From Ophiothrix spiculata (Eukaryota > Echinodermata > Ophiuroidea > Amphilepidida > Ophiotrichidae), in NCBI GenBank assembly GCA_000969725.1, contig JXSR01S032068.1: 39,477 nt of DNA; one strand, given 5' to 3'. Of this stretch, positions 9,401-21,400 are shown piece after piece. The translations under genes and the position numbers were made by a program. Every line of letters starts with the position of its first letter. The first letter of the stretch is position 1. The notes below the pieces were generated by a model, which worked only from the letters and a program-made list of their open reading frames with translations, had not been told where the DNA came from and ran no database searches.

Positions 9401-12400
9401 GCACTACATGTAATTGTCTATGAAACAATACAAACTCCCCATTTCCCTAACCTACCCAAACATAATATAATACATTTTAAACTGGTCCTAAAAACTTTTA
9501 TTGTCTTTGTTACACTATGTAGTCTAAACTTTTGGAAAATGGCAATATAATGAAAAGGAAACAAACTCCTACATCATATGACCTGCCATATTCAATTACT
9601 TTCAATACATTTTTTTTTTTCTGGTAAATAAAATTTTGTGACTTACACTCTAGCTTTTGAGACAGGACGACGTGGAGGAACATCATAGATTGGATCCGAT
9701 CCTCTTGGCGCCACTGGAGGCGGTGTTTTCAATGATGTCCTCGTTGGCATTGTCGACTTGGAACTTGATGTTGACTTGGATCGACTTGGAGTTTCTGAGT
9801 ATCTTGGCTCAAGTGCTGACTGTCTACTTCTTGGTCTGCTCTGAGATGAGCTTGGTCGAGATGCTACTGAAATTAGAACAAACCAAAGTTTAAGCTAAAA
9901 TATTTGAAAGGATATCATTATTATCCTTTGTCTTTGAGAAGAGTCAAATTTTTTCTTGTTTAGTTACTGAGGTTTTTATTAGTCCAAAGCCATCACATGA
10001 TTATGTACAAACATTGTTGATTCATGACTACGGACAAATTATGAGTATTCTGACTGATAAAGTATGATTTTCATCAGAGAAAATGGTGACTTGATCAATA
10101 TAAACAAATACGATTTCACCTGTTTTTTTGGATAATTTAATTCATTTAAGGGGTTTTCTCACAAATACAAAATCTCCATTGATTTTCTTTAAATTTTTTG
10201 TATTTGGTAGATTTATTTGTGTTGATAATGAATCTAAAATAAAACAAATAGGTCACGGTGCTCGTTTTTGAGATACAGACATTTCAAAAAGTACATATTT
10301 TCCCCAAAATTCACTTGATTTACCACACAAAGTGTAAGAAAAGCTCAAAAAAGTTGATCATTATGTGCTTTTAAAATAGTAGATGCTCCATTGATTTTTG
10401 TAATTTTTACATATGTAAAAGCTTTGTTTGTGCAATTCAAAGTACTGAAATAAAAAGTGTCATCGTGTTAGTTTTCAACAAAAATGACAAAAACAGGCAT
10501 TTTTCAATAAAATTTGATTACTTTGATGACACATCTGCATAATTTTCCCTGTATATATACACAGCGATGCAGTGTGTGATTAACTAAACACGTTAGTAAA
10601 GCATGCATTCAGTTTGCATTGCAACACGGATGAAACATTTTTTTTATTTTTTACTGCTTATGAAAAAAATTATCCCACAGTTGTAAGAAACTGCATCTCT
10701 GAGAAAACCCCTTAAAAGGTAAAACGTAAATTGCGTATATGTGAACAGTGATCGCCCCTTTATATCTATGGTTGCCCTCAAGTGGCCCATATGAATAAGT
10801 CTCAAACTATCTTAGAGCATTTGAATCAGATTTTACTATAAACTTTCCTGTCAAAGCTAGAATGATATAAGTATTATGATAAATTTCCATTTCTGCTTTA
10901 AAAAAGAAGCCCATGAGTGTCTACATTTTTGGATAGGTAACAGAGGGCTATTTCTAACATCAAGCTCTTATTGTTTTTTCTACCTGATTTAGAAAGACTA
11001 GCACCTTTCTTTCCTCCTTTCCTACATCTCTGCTCCATTTCTTCTTTCCATCTAGACCTGATATCGTAAAACTTGGGGTGGCGTCTGGCAAGACTTTGGC
11101 GTTCCTGCTTCAGCAGCTTCATCTTGTTATCCAATGACTGCGTACTGATACCTTTAGCACCCTGGGGAGAGGAACGACAAATTGATGGTTAACAGAAATA
11201 CATCTGGTTCAATATTATTTTTCTGAGATTTTTCACTGCCTCAATACTTCTAGGACAAAATTCTATGAAATGAAAGAGTCAATTGTGTTGGATGAAGTGT
11301 TTTGTTGTGAAGGTTTTTTTTCCTGAGACAGTGTAACATCTAAAGCAGGCTTTCTCAATTGAATTTGTTGGCAGGCCATTAAGGACAAACGTCAGTTCTA
11401 AAATACATCTTGGAAGACCAAATAAAGACCTTTTTCAGTGCTTTTCCTATATACTTCTGTATTCCAGAGGCGATGGAAGGGTCAAATAAAAGTAGTTCGC
11501 GGGCTGGATTTGGCCCGCGGGCCGGTATTTGAGAAGGCCTGATCTAAAGCATAATACCTGATATCATTCTCTAAAGCTATTTGAATAGCTTTGAACAGAT
11601 CTGCATTATTGGTATCATTTTTATTCCAAAATGGGGATTCAATTTGGAATATTCCTGTGTTTGCCAATTATTCTCCTGACCTTATTAAATATGTGGTATT
11701 GAAAACAAACACAAATGACTTCCGTCAATTTTTGTCCACCTCAACTATTCACAATTTCTTGTATGAAATATGGGAAAGTCAAACTTGGCATGTCTGCATT
11801 ACAGATTATATTTTGCATTCATATGACAATATTTGGAGGTTTGTCCCCATTTGTAATCAAATCTCTGAGCCCAAAGTTAATATTAGCCAGGACACAAGCA
11901 GTCGTGTTATCTTACCTCTGGCACTCCTTTCTTGGACAAGGATTCAGCCAAGATGCCATGTAAGGACTCCCTCATTCCTTCAACAAGCTTCCTCTGCTGC
12001 TGGGTATCTGATAAGAAATTAAATTAAAAATAAAGTGGTCACATAACTTTGCGGTGAAATTACGTGTTTACGACGCCATAGTGGGTAAAAATTCAGGGGA
12101 CATCAATCGGACATCCACAGGTAACATGATGGTGTCTGTGCAGAGACTGAGCAGTGTCCGAACCGTAGAGATGCCCAAAGCATGTCCCAAGAATTTAATT
12201 CATAGTTAAAACAACATTATCTTCAGTTACGGTTTAATAACAACCAGCAGCCGACCGGTGACTGACCGGGCAACACAAGAATTCACCAATGTCATACCGA
12301 TGTTTCGGTGTGTGGCTTCCTTCCGATTTCCAGACACTGCACCTTTGTTTTTGGCGGACATTTTATTTTGAATTGCCTGTGTCATAATACGAAATATGTA

Positions 12401-15400
12401 TACAGTATAAGATAAATTTACTATCTGATAATTATTCCAAAATTTTATAACATGAAAAAATTGCGTTTTCAAGATACACTACTTTTTGTAAAATGGCATT
12501 TTACATAGAAGTCAATGGGCAAATGGTTATAGAGGGCGCTATAACCCTCTATTTTTAGCCATTTCAGACCTATTTTTGCCTCTAGCAAACAAACGCAATT
12601 TTTTGATTGCATGAAATTTACAGGATACTTCCTCCATGCATAGAGCTACCTTGTCATGGTTGTATCTTTTTATGACTCGGGTTAGTTTATTATATGTCCT
12701 ATATTTACCTGCTTAAGAAACAAGGGTGACTGGTCGGCGACCGTTGGTTATGTGACCATAGCATTAGATTGCAATTTCTGTATATTTAAGACTTTACCTT
12801 GGTAATTAAATATTTATTAGGGTCAAACTTAGCATCCCAAATGTAACCGACATACTTGCTAGAAACAGAGCCATTTAATTGAATTAGCGAGTGCATGGAA
12901 TTTAGTAAACACTGTTATCTTACAAGATAAATACAAATGTAATGAGTGCAAAATTAATGTGAAGAACAAAATCATCAAAATGAATTAAGACTTGGATGTG
13001 AAGAAAAATTGATGATGACACAGAAAATAAACACAATAGTGCAAAATACATATCAATTCATAAAAAACTTGCAATAAAGTTGCACGCAAGAAATATAGCA
13101 TAGATTAATTATTTCACAGTTTCTACAGGGCATATATAAGAATTCATCCAGCAGATCCTCATGTGAAGTGACACATTATGTTTAAATAATAATAATAATA
13201 ATAACTATTATCGGAAGTATTTGAGACTTCAAATATTCTTATCAAATTCTTTAGCAAGAATATGATTTTTGTACAGCATGTTGCTTCAGCACACTTTACA
13301 GGTTCTCACTGAATAGTGTGGCCCAAGTAAGGTCTATTCAATACCAAGCATCAATTCAGGTTCTGCGGCAACCTCTAGGGACGCTGATTCAGGTTCTGCA
13401 GTAACCTCTAGGGAAGCTGAGCCTTATGGTGTGTTCAGAGTCTTGTCGATATGCATCGATCAATGCCCATCGACGTGCAGTCTTAACACGCGCTATGCAT
13501 AAGGAATAACGCATGAGAAAGACTGCGCGTCGATGGACGTCGTACAATTCATATCGACAGACTCTGAATAAACCATTATTCAACCCACATATGCATGATC
13601 GCTGCCAATGCATATCGACAGACTCTGCATAAACCATTATTCAACCCACATATGCATGATCGCTGCCTTATGGTTTATTCAGAGTCTTGACGATATGCAT
13701 CGATCGATGCCCATCGATGCGCAGTTTTTACACGCACAATGCATAAGGAATAGCGCGTGTTATAGACTGCGTGTCGATGGGCATCGATCGATGCATATCG
13801 ACAGACTCTGAATCTACCATTAATCACCTCCCCGAGTTTCATTTGTGTTTCCACAAGACAATTTAACAGTTTGTTCTTTGTCCTTGGGAATTTCAAGCAC
13901 GCTCAACATTGGCACCAATGGATTTGAACTCAGAACCTTCCACACCGAAGCAAGCGCCGTACCATTTGAGCTAACTTGACTGCTAAGGTAAAGTAGACAA
14001 GTCCAAGACTTTTCATTTGCAATTATTAGATGGAGCATATATATTTTGAGCAAACTGCTAAGCATAAATTGAAATATGGACTGCTATGCAGACACTCGTG
14101 CCTGAAATAGTAAATCTTGAAGTATGCAACAAGCAGCTGATTAATGCACATAAACCAATATGACCATACGGGGAAGTAAATACAACGTGCCAAATCTTGC
14201 AGAATATTCAAATGAACTATGTTCAATGTTGTCCATGTGTTAGCAACAAAATTAGCCCAAAACCCAAAATGGATCTCATACAGAATCTGATTGCATGCTG
14301 CATACTTCAAGGTTTATAGAGTATATATGGATCAATTCTAAAGTCGGGAATTTATCTCACCGAACAATGAAGACAGTCTGAAGTCCATCTTCCAGGCAAC
14401 CACAAGACAGGTGAGACCCCTAAAGAAGGAACTCAGTCAGCTCACTCTTCTTTCAAGTTACACTATTTGGAATGCTCGGCAAAATGCCTTCTGGGAAAAT
14501 TTTCCCTATATCAAATGCTGAGTTCCTCTCTCTCAGGTACAAGTCTCTCCTGTGTTGTGGTTTCATAACTTCCCAGTTCTCTTATTTATTACTTTGTGTG
14601 TTGCATTTTGTGTATATACTTAAATTTGTTTGTTGTATCTTTGTCTACCCTGCATTTGTTTGGATGAAACCAAACCGTGTCCTGGGTTTTCTGTACATTC
14701 TTTCTTATTTTTTTGCAAATAAAAGAATGATTAAATATATCATGCAAAAGTGCGGAAAAGTGGTGAGTTTGGCATACCTAATGCTGGTCTTACTTCCTCA
14801 GATTCTGCAAGAAAATAACACAATACACTATTACAATCAAGAAAAGGTATACAATATTGGTGCATTCAGAGTCCATCTATTTCATCACAGCAACATCGCT
14901 CGATACGCAGTCTTAACAACGCTACGAGAAGTGCGCTTTAAAATTTCAAGACTGCGTATCGAGCTGCGATGAAATTGCTGGAGTCTGAACGCACCATATC
15001 AGGAATGCAAACCCACACAACACACAGGATCCATTAAATAGATATATTAGAAATGATAATATAGATAAATCACAACACTAAATTGCAAATTAATATTCCC
15101 TTATGTGAATGTAGCCAAGTTTGTTAATTTTTCAGAAGAGAGCCATTATATGAAATTATTTTCCTTTATTTTCTTTGTTTTTGTATTCTTCTTTCCATTG
15201 TTTGAACCCGTAGGTAAAGTTGAAATTGTGGTTTTTGAATTGTACTCCCTGTTGCAAAATTAAACTTGATTTAAACATCATAAAGATATATACTTTGCAT
15301 TTAAATGACCGTATGATTTCTTGTTGTTCAAGTACTCATTAGAGCATATATATCTTTAAAGCAACTGCATGGATGGACTAGAAATATCAACAGGATTTAA

Positions 15401-18400
15401 AAATAAACCTAAATTTCTACCAGTCATGGTTGAAATAAAAACGTGAATCTGGATGACTCATTTTGCTGAAAGATATCACACATTACATAACTCAAAGTAA
15501 AAAAGTAAATATCTCAAATATTTTAAATAAAATGTGTGACTAATTATAAGTTCCTGCAACACACTAAAGTGGTGAGCTTCAAGATTTGGTCACTTGATTA
15601 TTTGGTTTAAATTTAAGTAGTTAAGTGAAATATTTGTTTGCGTCTTTCACATGGGCACTTTTCAGTGCAAGTTGGTAGCGCAAATTATATTTACACGCAA
15701 GAAATTTTTTAAACATATATAATATGTGAAGAAGTATGATATTATTGCTCTTTTTTGAAGCACTTGTAGCAAGGGATTTCTAGATTTGAATAAAATTTGG
15801 TAATTTGGTCAGGGGTGAAACATTCTGGCAACCCTCAGGCTGATAGCGCGCGAATCCACTTTAACATGGTTTGATGGGTTGTGTCCATTTTTGATTTGGT
15901 TGATCGGGCATGAATAATTAATGAGCCCAGAATGTGTTTGTGGATCATGTGAATTTCTCATTCTCAGTTCTGGTGTCATGGCATTTGCATCATGAGTTAG
16001 ACTAAGCTTACATATGTTCACCGTGGTAATTGATTTTGTTTCGATGTGTTTAATAAATGTTATAGAACTAAGAGTGACTGCATCTTTTCATTTTTATATC
16101 ACATGAATTTGTTGGAAAATAAATAATTTTGTGTCGCAAAACTGAATAAGTCTTGGCCATTTAGTTTACTTATATTTGCTTTCAGCACCACACATTCCTG
16201 TACCTAATGTACCTAAAACTAAAACTATGATGTTTTAAAATCATGAAGCCCTGACCTTAAGGTGTATGAACTTGAAATCATGACTGAATGAAACCACATG
16301 GAATCCGACTGATTTGCTTTACTTTGCTTGATTAAACATACACATTATACTTTGCTAAATTAGACACATTATAATGTGCGCTACAACATGATATGGTATA
16401 TATTCAGAAGAAAGAATTTCAGTTATATGAGACACTAATTCCTGCATAAAACATGATTTGTTTGGTTAAATAAATCCCACTAAACCATTAGTATTTCACT
16501 GCAATATTTAAACAAACACTGTCAAAAGTCCCAGATGTAAAACACTTGCTGGTGTTTTTAGAGAAAACACTCTCATCAATCTAGATAATAACAAGCCCTT
16601 ACAGGTCTGGTAAGATAATACCTTTGCAATAAGTTTAGAGCAAGCAAAACAGGAAGATTAAAGCTAAGGAGTTTGATATTAAAAGATAGAAATGTTGTCT
16701 AACTATTATGCTAATTCTACATCATTGCTGAACACACAGACTATATGGCACCAAATAGTGGACTCTGCAAGATTATTGACTTTGGCCAAAAAATTGTTCG
16801 CTTGCCCACCCTATTTCAAGTTTAGAAATACTGAAAAGTTATGGTTTTTCTTTCCCAAGTAATTGCATTCTGAAGATGCAAAAAAATGTAAAAGAGGTTG
16901 TGTTAAATAAGGCCCCCCCCAAAAAATGTTTGTTTGCCCTCCACGACCGACCCTAATATGCCTAAAAATTGGGTCAGGTATTTTAGTTTTTTTTTTCTTC
17001 AAAACACCCAAAATATGAAAACTCAATATTTTCAACGAAAAATGTAATTTGTTTTATTTAGCAGAACAAAATGCATATTTACTCAAAGTAATGACCCACA
17101 ATCATTGATGAAGCCCTGTATTGCTTGGTATTAGTGATAAAATCCATGGAATGAGATCATTCTTTAAATAATATGTGCAGAGTAAAAAAAAAAAGGTCAA
17201 CCAACCGACCGATTTTAATTTTTCCACTGGAGGGCAAACAAACAATTTATTTTATAGGCCTAATGTAGTTGTTTGCAATGCCTGTTGATTCATTTGCCAT
17301 CTATGAACTTCAAATAACACTGTATATGAAATTTGTCTGTGGACAAGCAAAACACTCTTTCAATGAGCAATATTGTGACTTGTGTCCCCCTAAAGACACT
17401 GCAAAATGTAGAGAAGCCATGGGATGTATTCAAAATATCACTTGAGTTTGAATACAGTTTTGTACAAAATAGTACTTTTAGAATTTATATGACAATTTCT
17501 AGAAAGCAAGTAAATTTTGACTCATTTTATTGACTTCAGAAAATTTATCAAAAACTGCTTTCTGTGATAAAGGTAAACAAACGGGCCACTGAACTTACAG
17601 TAATTGTGCTATATCATATTTAGTAGCAATGGACAGAAAAAAATAACAACCTAATAATGATATTCCAAATTTTACTCTTATATTGGCCAATATTCATCAA
17701 ATGAACATTATATATTACTATTTGGTACCATAACAAACATCTGAAGACATGTAAAAGTGAAATGTTTCAGGTATAAGTCAATGCATGTAAATTTGACCAA
17801 AAAAGCGCTGAAAATATATAAAAACGTGTAAATTTGGAGTAAAAAAAACTGAAATTAGGTTAAAACAGGAAAACTGGCATCTCTGTGTACATTAAAAAAG
17901 TACCTTGTTCATTTTAAAGTCACGAAAGTATTGCATGAATTTGAACTGATTACCTTAAAAATCATCATGCAACACTTTTCGAAACAAACATATTCACTTC
18001 TACAATACTATCTTTCAAAAAGAATTAAAGGAGTTACAAAGATCAGATATCTACTGTACCATTTAGCTCATTTAGTTGAAATACATCATCTGCAAAGCAA
18101 CATATAAATGCAAATATCTAAGACATCACAAACATATATCTTTGTTTGCCAATTTCATAATTCAGTTAAAAATTGAATCCCAAACATCTGTTGGCCTAAA
18201 GAATATCTGGCTTTATCTCATGGTGTATATTTTACAGCAAACGTTGCTCTAAAACATCACTGACATTTATCAAGAATTCTTAGACACTGAGTGTGATTTT
18301 ACTACATATTAAGGAATTTTGGCTATCCATTATGAGGCAATATGAAAATTGCAGTGCGGTACGCACACATCTGACGCACAAATCTTTACTTCAATTGGAA

Positions 18401-21400
18401 TGTTTTATGCTTGAATAGGGGTGTACGGTTTTCCAATAACGATGTGTTTTGTTTTTTGGCAAATAATTGACTTCATTCTTGACCTTGAAATATCTCAAAT
18501 CTTTGACTAAGAATGAGAATAAAAGAAAAGATTTATTGTTTTGCCTGTCATCTATCTATATAACGGATGGGCGTACATTATTTTGAGTAATGTTCGGTGG
18601 CGCCCATTACTCAAACTAATGTATGCCTTTCCTTTATGAGACGATATATGACAGGCAAAACAATAAATTGTGTCTTCTATTCTCTAAATATATAACATCC
18701 AGTAAGCAACATGCTCATCATACAATCATAACTGAAACACAGATTAACAGAGACCATTTTCCTAATTCCTACCAGGTTTAATTTTCCTAATACCTACCTG
18801 ATTCCTCTTCCTCTTCCGTCTCACTTTCTTCCTCCTCCTCCTCCTCCTCACTTGGACTCAGGGGTCTGGGAGATGGGGTCTTTGGAACAGGTGTTTTCTA
18901 CAAATTCAAGTAAAAAATGTCATGATCATACCTACTGACTTGATTTGAGCTAGTCAATAAGTTTTTATTACTGCCATGTAAAAACAAAATTGGTATATAA
19001 AAAAAATATTGACTGCTTTTTTTCTGGCAATAATAAAAACTATTTCCCCTCATAAGTTGTCTTGAGACTATCCAACTACTGTAGAGTGTGGCCAACATAT
19101 GACATGTTTTTCAAATTTCTGTCTCACTTCATTGTGACAATGTGGCTGATAAATTGTGACAAATTATTATCAATTTTTAGCATCTGTTTATTCAATCATA
19201 TCTGTTAGTTTTGTGGTATACTGGCACTCTACGGTATTTAGTAGTTTATAGTCTCAATAACATTTCAGGGAAAGAGTGTTTACTTACTGCCCTCATGAGC
19301 AGTCAATATTTGTATGTTATACAGGGTGAGTCAGAATAAAGTGTAATCTTATCAGTGATTTTATATAAACCAGTTCCTTTTATTCTTTGGCAAAATTGTT
19401 CCCGTATAAGATGTCATATTTCATTAGCTTTCATAAAAAATTTATTGTGTTGAAATCGGACAAAGCATTCTAAAGTTATAGTCATTTGAGTGGAGGTACC
19501 CAATTTGAACGGCGAACAAACTACGCTATTTAGTTTATGTGCATACTGGTAACAAAGGTTGTTGTCTCTTTCCATTTTTATGATAGGAACGCCCATGAAA
19601 ATAAAAAAACAAGTGAACAATAGGCTGTTCAATGTGGACTGTGGGTTGACTCTTTAGGTAATGTTCGGTTGTTGTTTTGTTGAATCATCCAGATCAGGAT
19701 CTTCCAGGGTCTTCCTTGTTTCTGTTACGAAGAGTTGTGTAGTCTTTAGCTTATAAACAATATTTTAAATGGCTTGAGGTGATGGAATCTAGTACCTGGT
19801 TGACATCCGTAAACCACTGTAACAGACAAAACAGATGGCGATCTTTAACTAGACTATGAGTCTGATGATATTTAATTGCAACAAAATGCCAATGCCGCTT
19901 GTTAAATTGTTGCGCAATGATTTATCTCATGGCATTGGTTGTCAAGATCGTGCACTGATATCTGAAATGACCATCAGTACTTTGATCTGAACCATTGAAT
20001 CTTCTTCAGTATCTCTACAAAATGTGTGCCCGTGTAAAATTTTGAATGCAGCGTTATGTTCATCAATGCACGATCAATAAGATATTACCCACTGCTGTAC
20101 AGTAAAAGGTTCATGTTGAAGAAAAGCTGTTCGAAATTAAAATTGGGTACTTTTACTTAAACGGCTGTAACTTTTAAATGCATTGGTCAATTTCAATAAA
20201 ATAAAATTCTCATGAAAGCTGATTAAATTTGCTATTTATTAAGTATAATTAAAGTTGATAACCATAAACAGATTTTCTGTAAAAAAATTCCTCTGTTGAT
20301 TACACTTTAATTTGACTCACCCTGTATAGGTACTTAGTATGTTCCTTACGTCAACAACATCTACTACAGTAGATCACTGCGTTATGCGTATGGCACAAAG
20401 TACCTGTGAGCTGAAGTTAAATCTGAATGCATTTTGGTACATGCGCCAGTAGTCAATTGGAAATACCATCATCAAAGGTGTTTTCGCATACTGATTTTTT
20501 ACTGGAAAGATGCTGGTAAAATAAATCAAATTATGGAACTTCATATTGTATCATTATTTTTTGTACGTCAGCAACATTTCATCAGAATCATGTCTGTGTG
20601 TCTCCTCGGTGTATGTAAAGCATTGTGAGTGATACAAAATAAATTCCAGTGTTTCTTTTATTTCAATACTCTAATTATAGAAGTACCATTCATTTGTTAG
20701 ATTGATGCCTTTCAAAAAACAAAACAAAAAACCCACTACAACTAAATGAAACATACACATAATTATTTCATACATGCTCCAATCTTTGAATTTACAAAAT
20801 AACACTAGCTTCTGATACTGAAATCCTTAATTTCCATAAAAATAACACATCTTAATTCAATTATAGCAGACAAGGGTATCCCCTCAAGTGACTTGTCTTT
20901 TACAGGAATATCAAGATGTCTGGTCCGCACATACTGGTACACACTTGATTTGATTTCGCAAGCGAGCAACAAGCACGTGCAGTATGCGCAGAATAGTGTT
21001 TTGCAGCCAAAAGATGTCACATTTTCTCAACATCTGAATGGGTGTTTTAAATTCAAATTCCCATTCAGAAGTAATGTTTTAAAAAATTGTTATTTTTAGC
21101 TTGTCTTGACGCCCAAATGGCCAAAAAAAATTGTTTTCTTGTGATTTTATCACAAAAATGTGATTTTTGGTCAAAAATTAAAATCATCATCATGTTCCTT
21201 GTAAAAATTCCTTTCTTGAAATGTATACTTTTATTAACTTTAAGCACTTTGTTAAAAAGTTATGGTACAAAATAAATTTGAAAAAACGTAAAAATTAAAA
21301 AAAAACATTTTTTCCCCCCTTAGTTGTACAAAAACTGCAAATCAGTGATGTGTTGGACACTTGCATCAGTTAAGTCACAACTCTTGGCGTAACTGTTATG

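Larger units (their letters stand above)
6492..9646. other. DZIP1: DZIP1 intron 13
   Basis: A 3155-bp phase-2 intron. It holds a hAT-like MITE (6630-7104), an empty-site paralogue (7144-7163) and a 1.5-kb AATT-flanked element (7225-8748) with nested repeats. Nothing recognisable lies in 8753-9646. Confidence 0.8.
12008..18797. other. DZIP1: DZIP1 intron 10 (6.8 kb)
   Basis: The largest intron, phase 1. It holds a GGTCACATAA-ended element (12036-12758), a palindrome cluster (13427-13818), a SINE head (13911-13984), a coding-like stretch (14345-14518), MITEs at 14858, 16911 and 18517, and an (AAT)n run near 13186-13203. Nothing was recognised in 14997-16910 or 17261-18516. Confidence 0.8.

Noticed and set aside
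9657-9893. Plus-strand ORF of 78 codons
   Set aside because: It is the antisense shadow of DZIP1 exon 13.
11591-12022. Plus-strand ORFs of 143 and 82 codons
   Set aside because: They overlap intron 11 and exon 11 on the opposite strand and show no family resemblance.
13427-13818. CRISPR-like array
   Set aside because: The repeats are inverted and are MITE ends; there are no regular spacers and the DNA is eukaryotic.
14472-14972. 166-codon plus-strand ORF, the longest uninterrupted ORF in the window
   Set aside because: Very rich in Phe, Leu, Tyr and Ile as expected for AT-rich non-coding DNA, its C-terminal third lies in a palindromic MITE, and no domain is recognisable.
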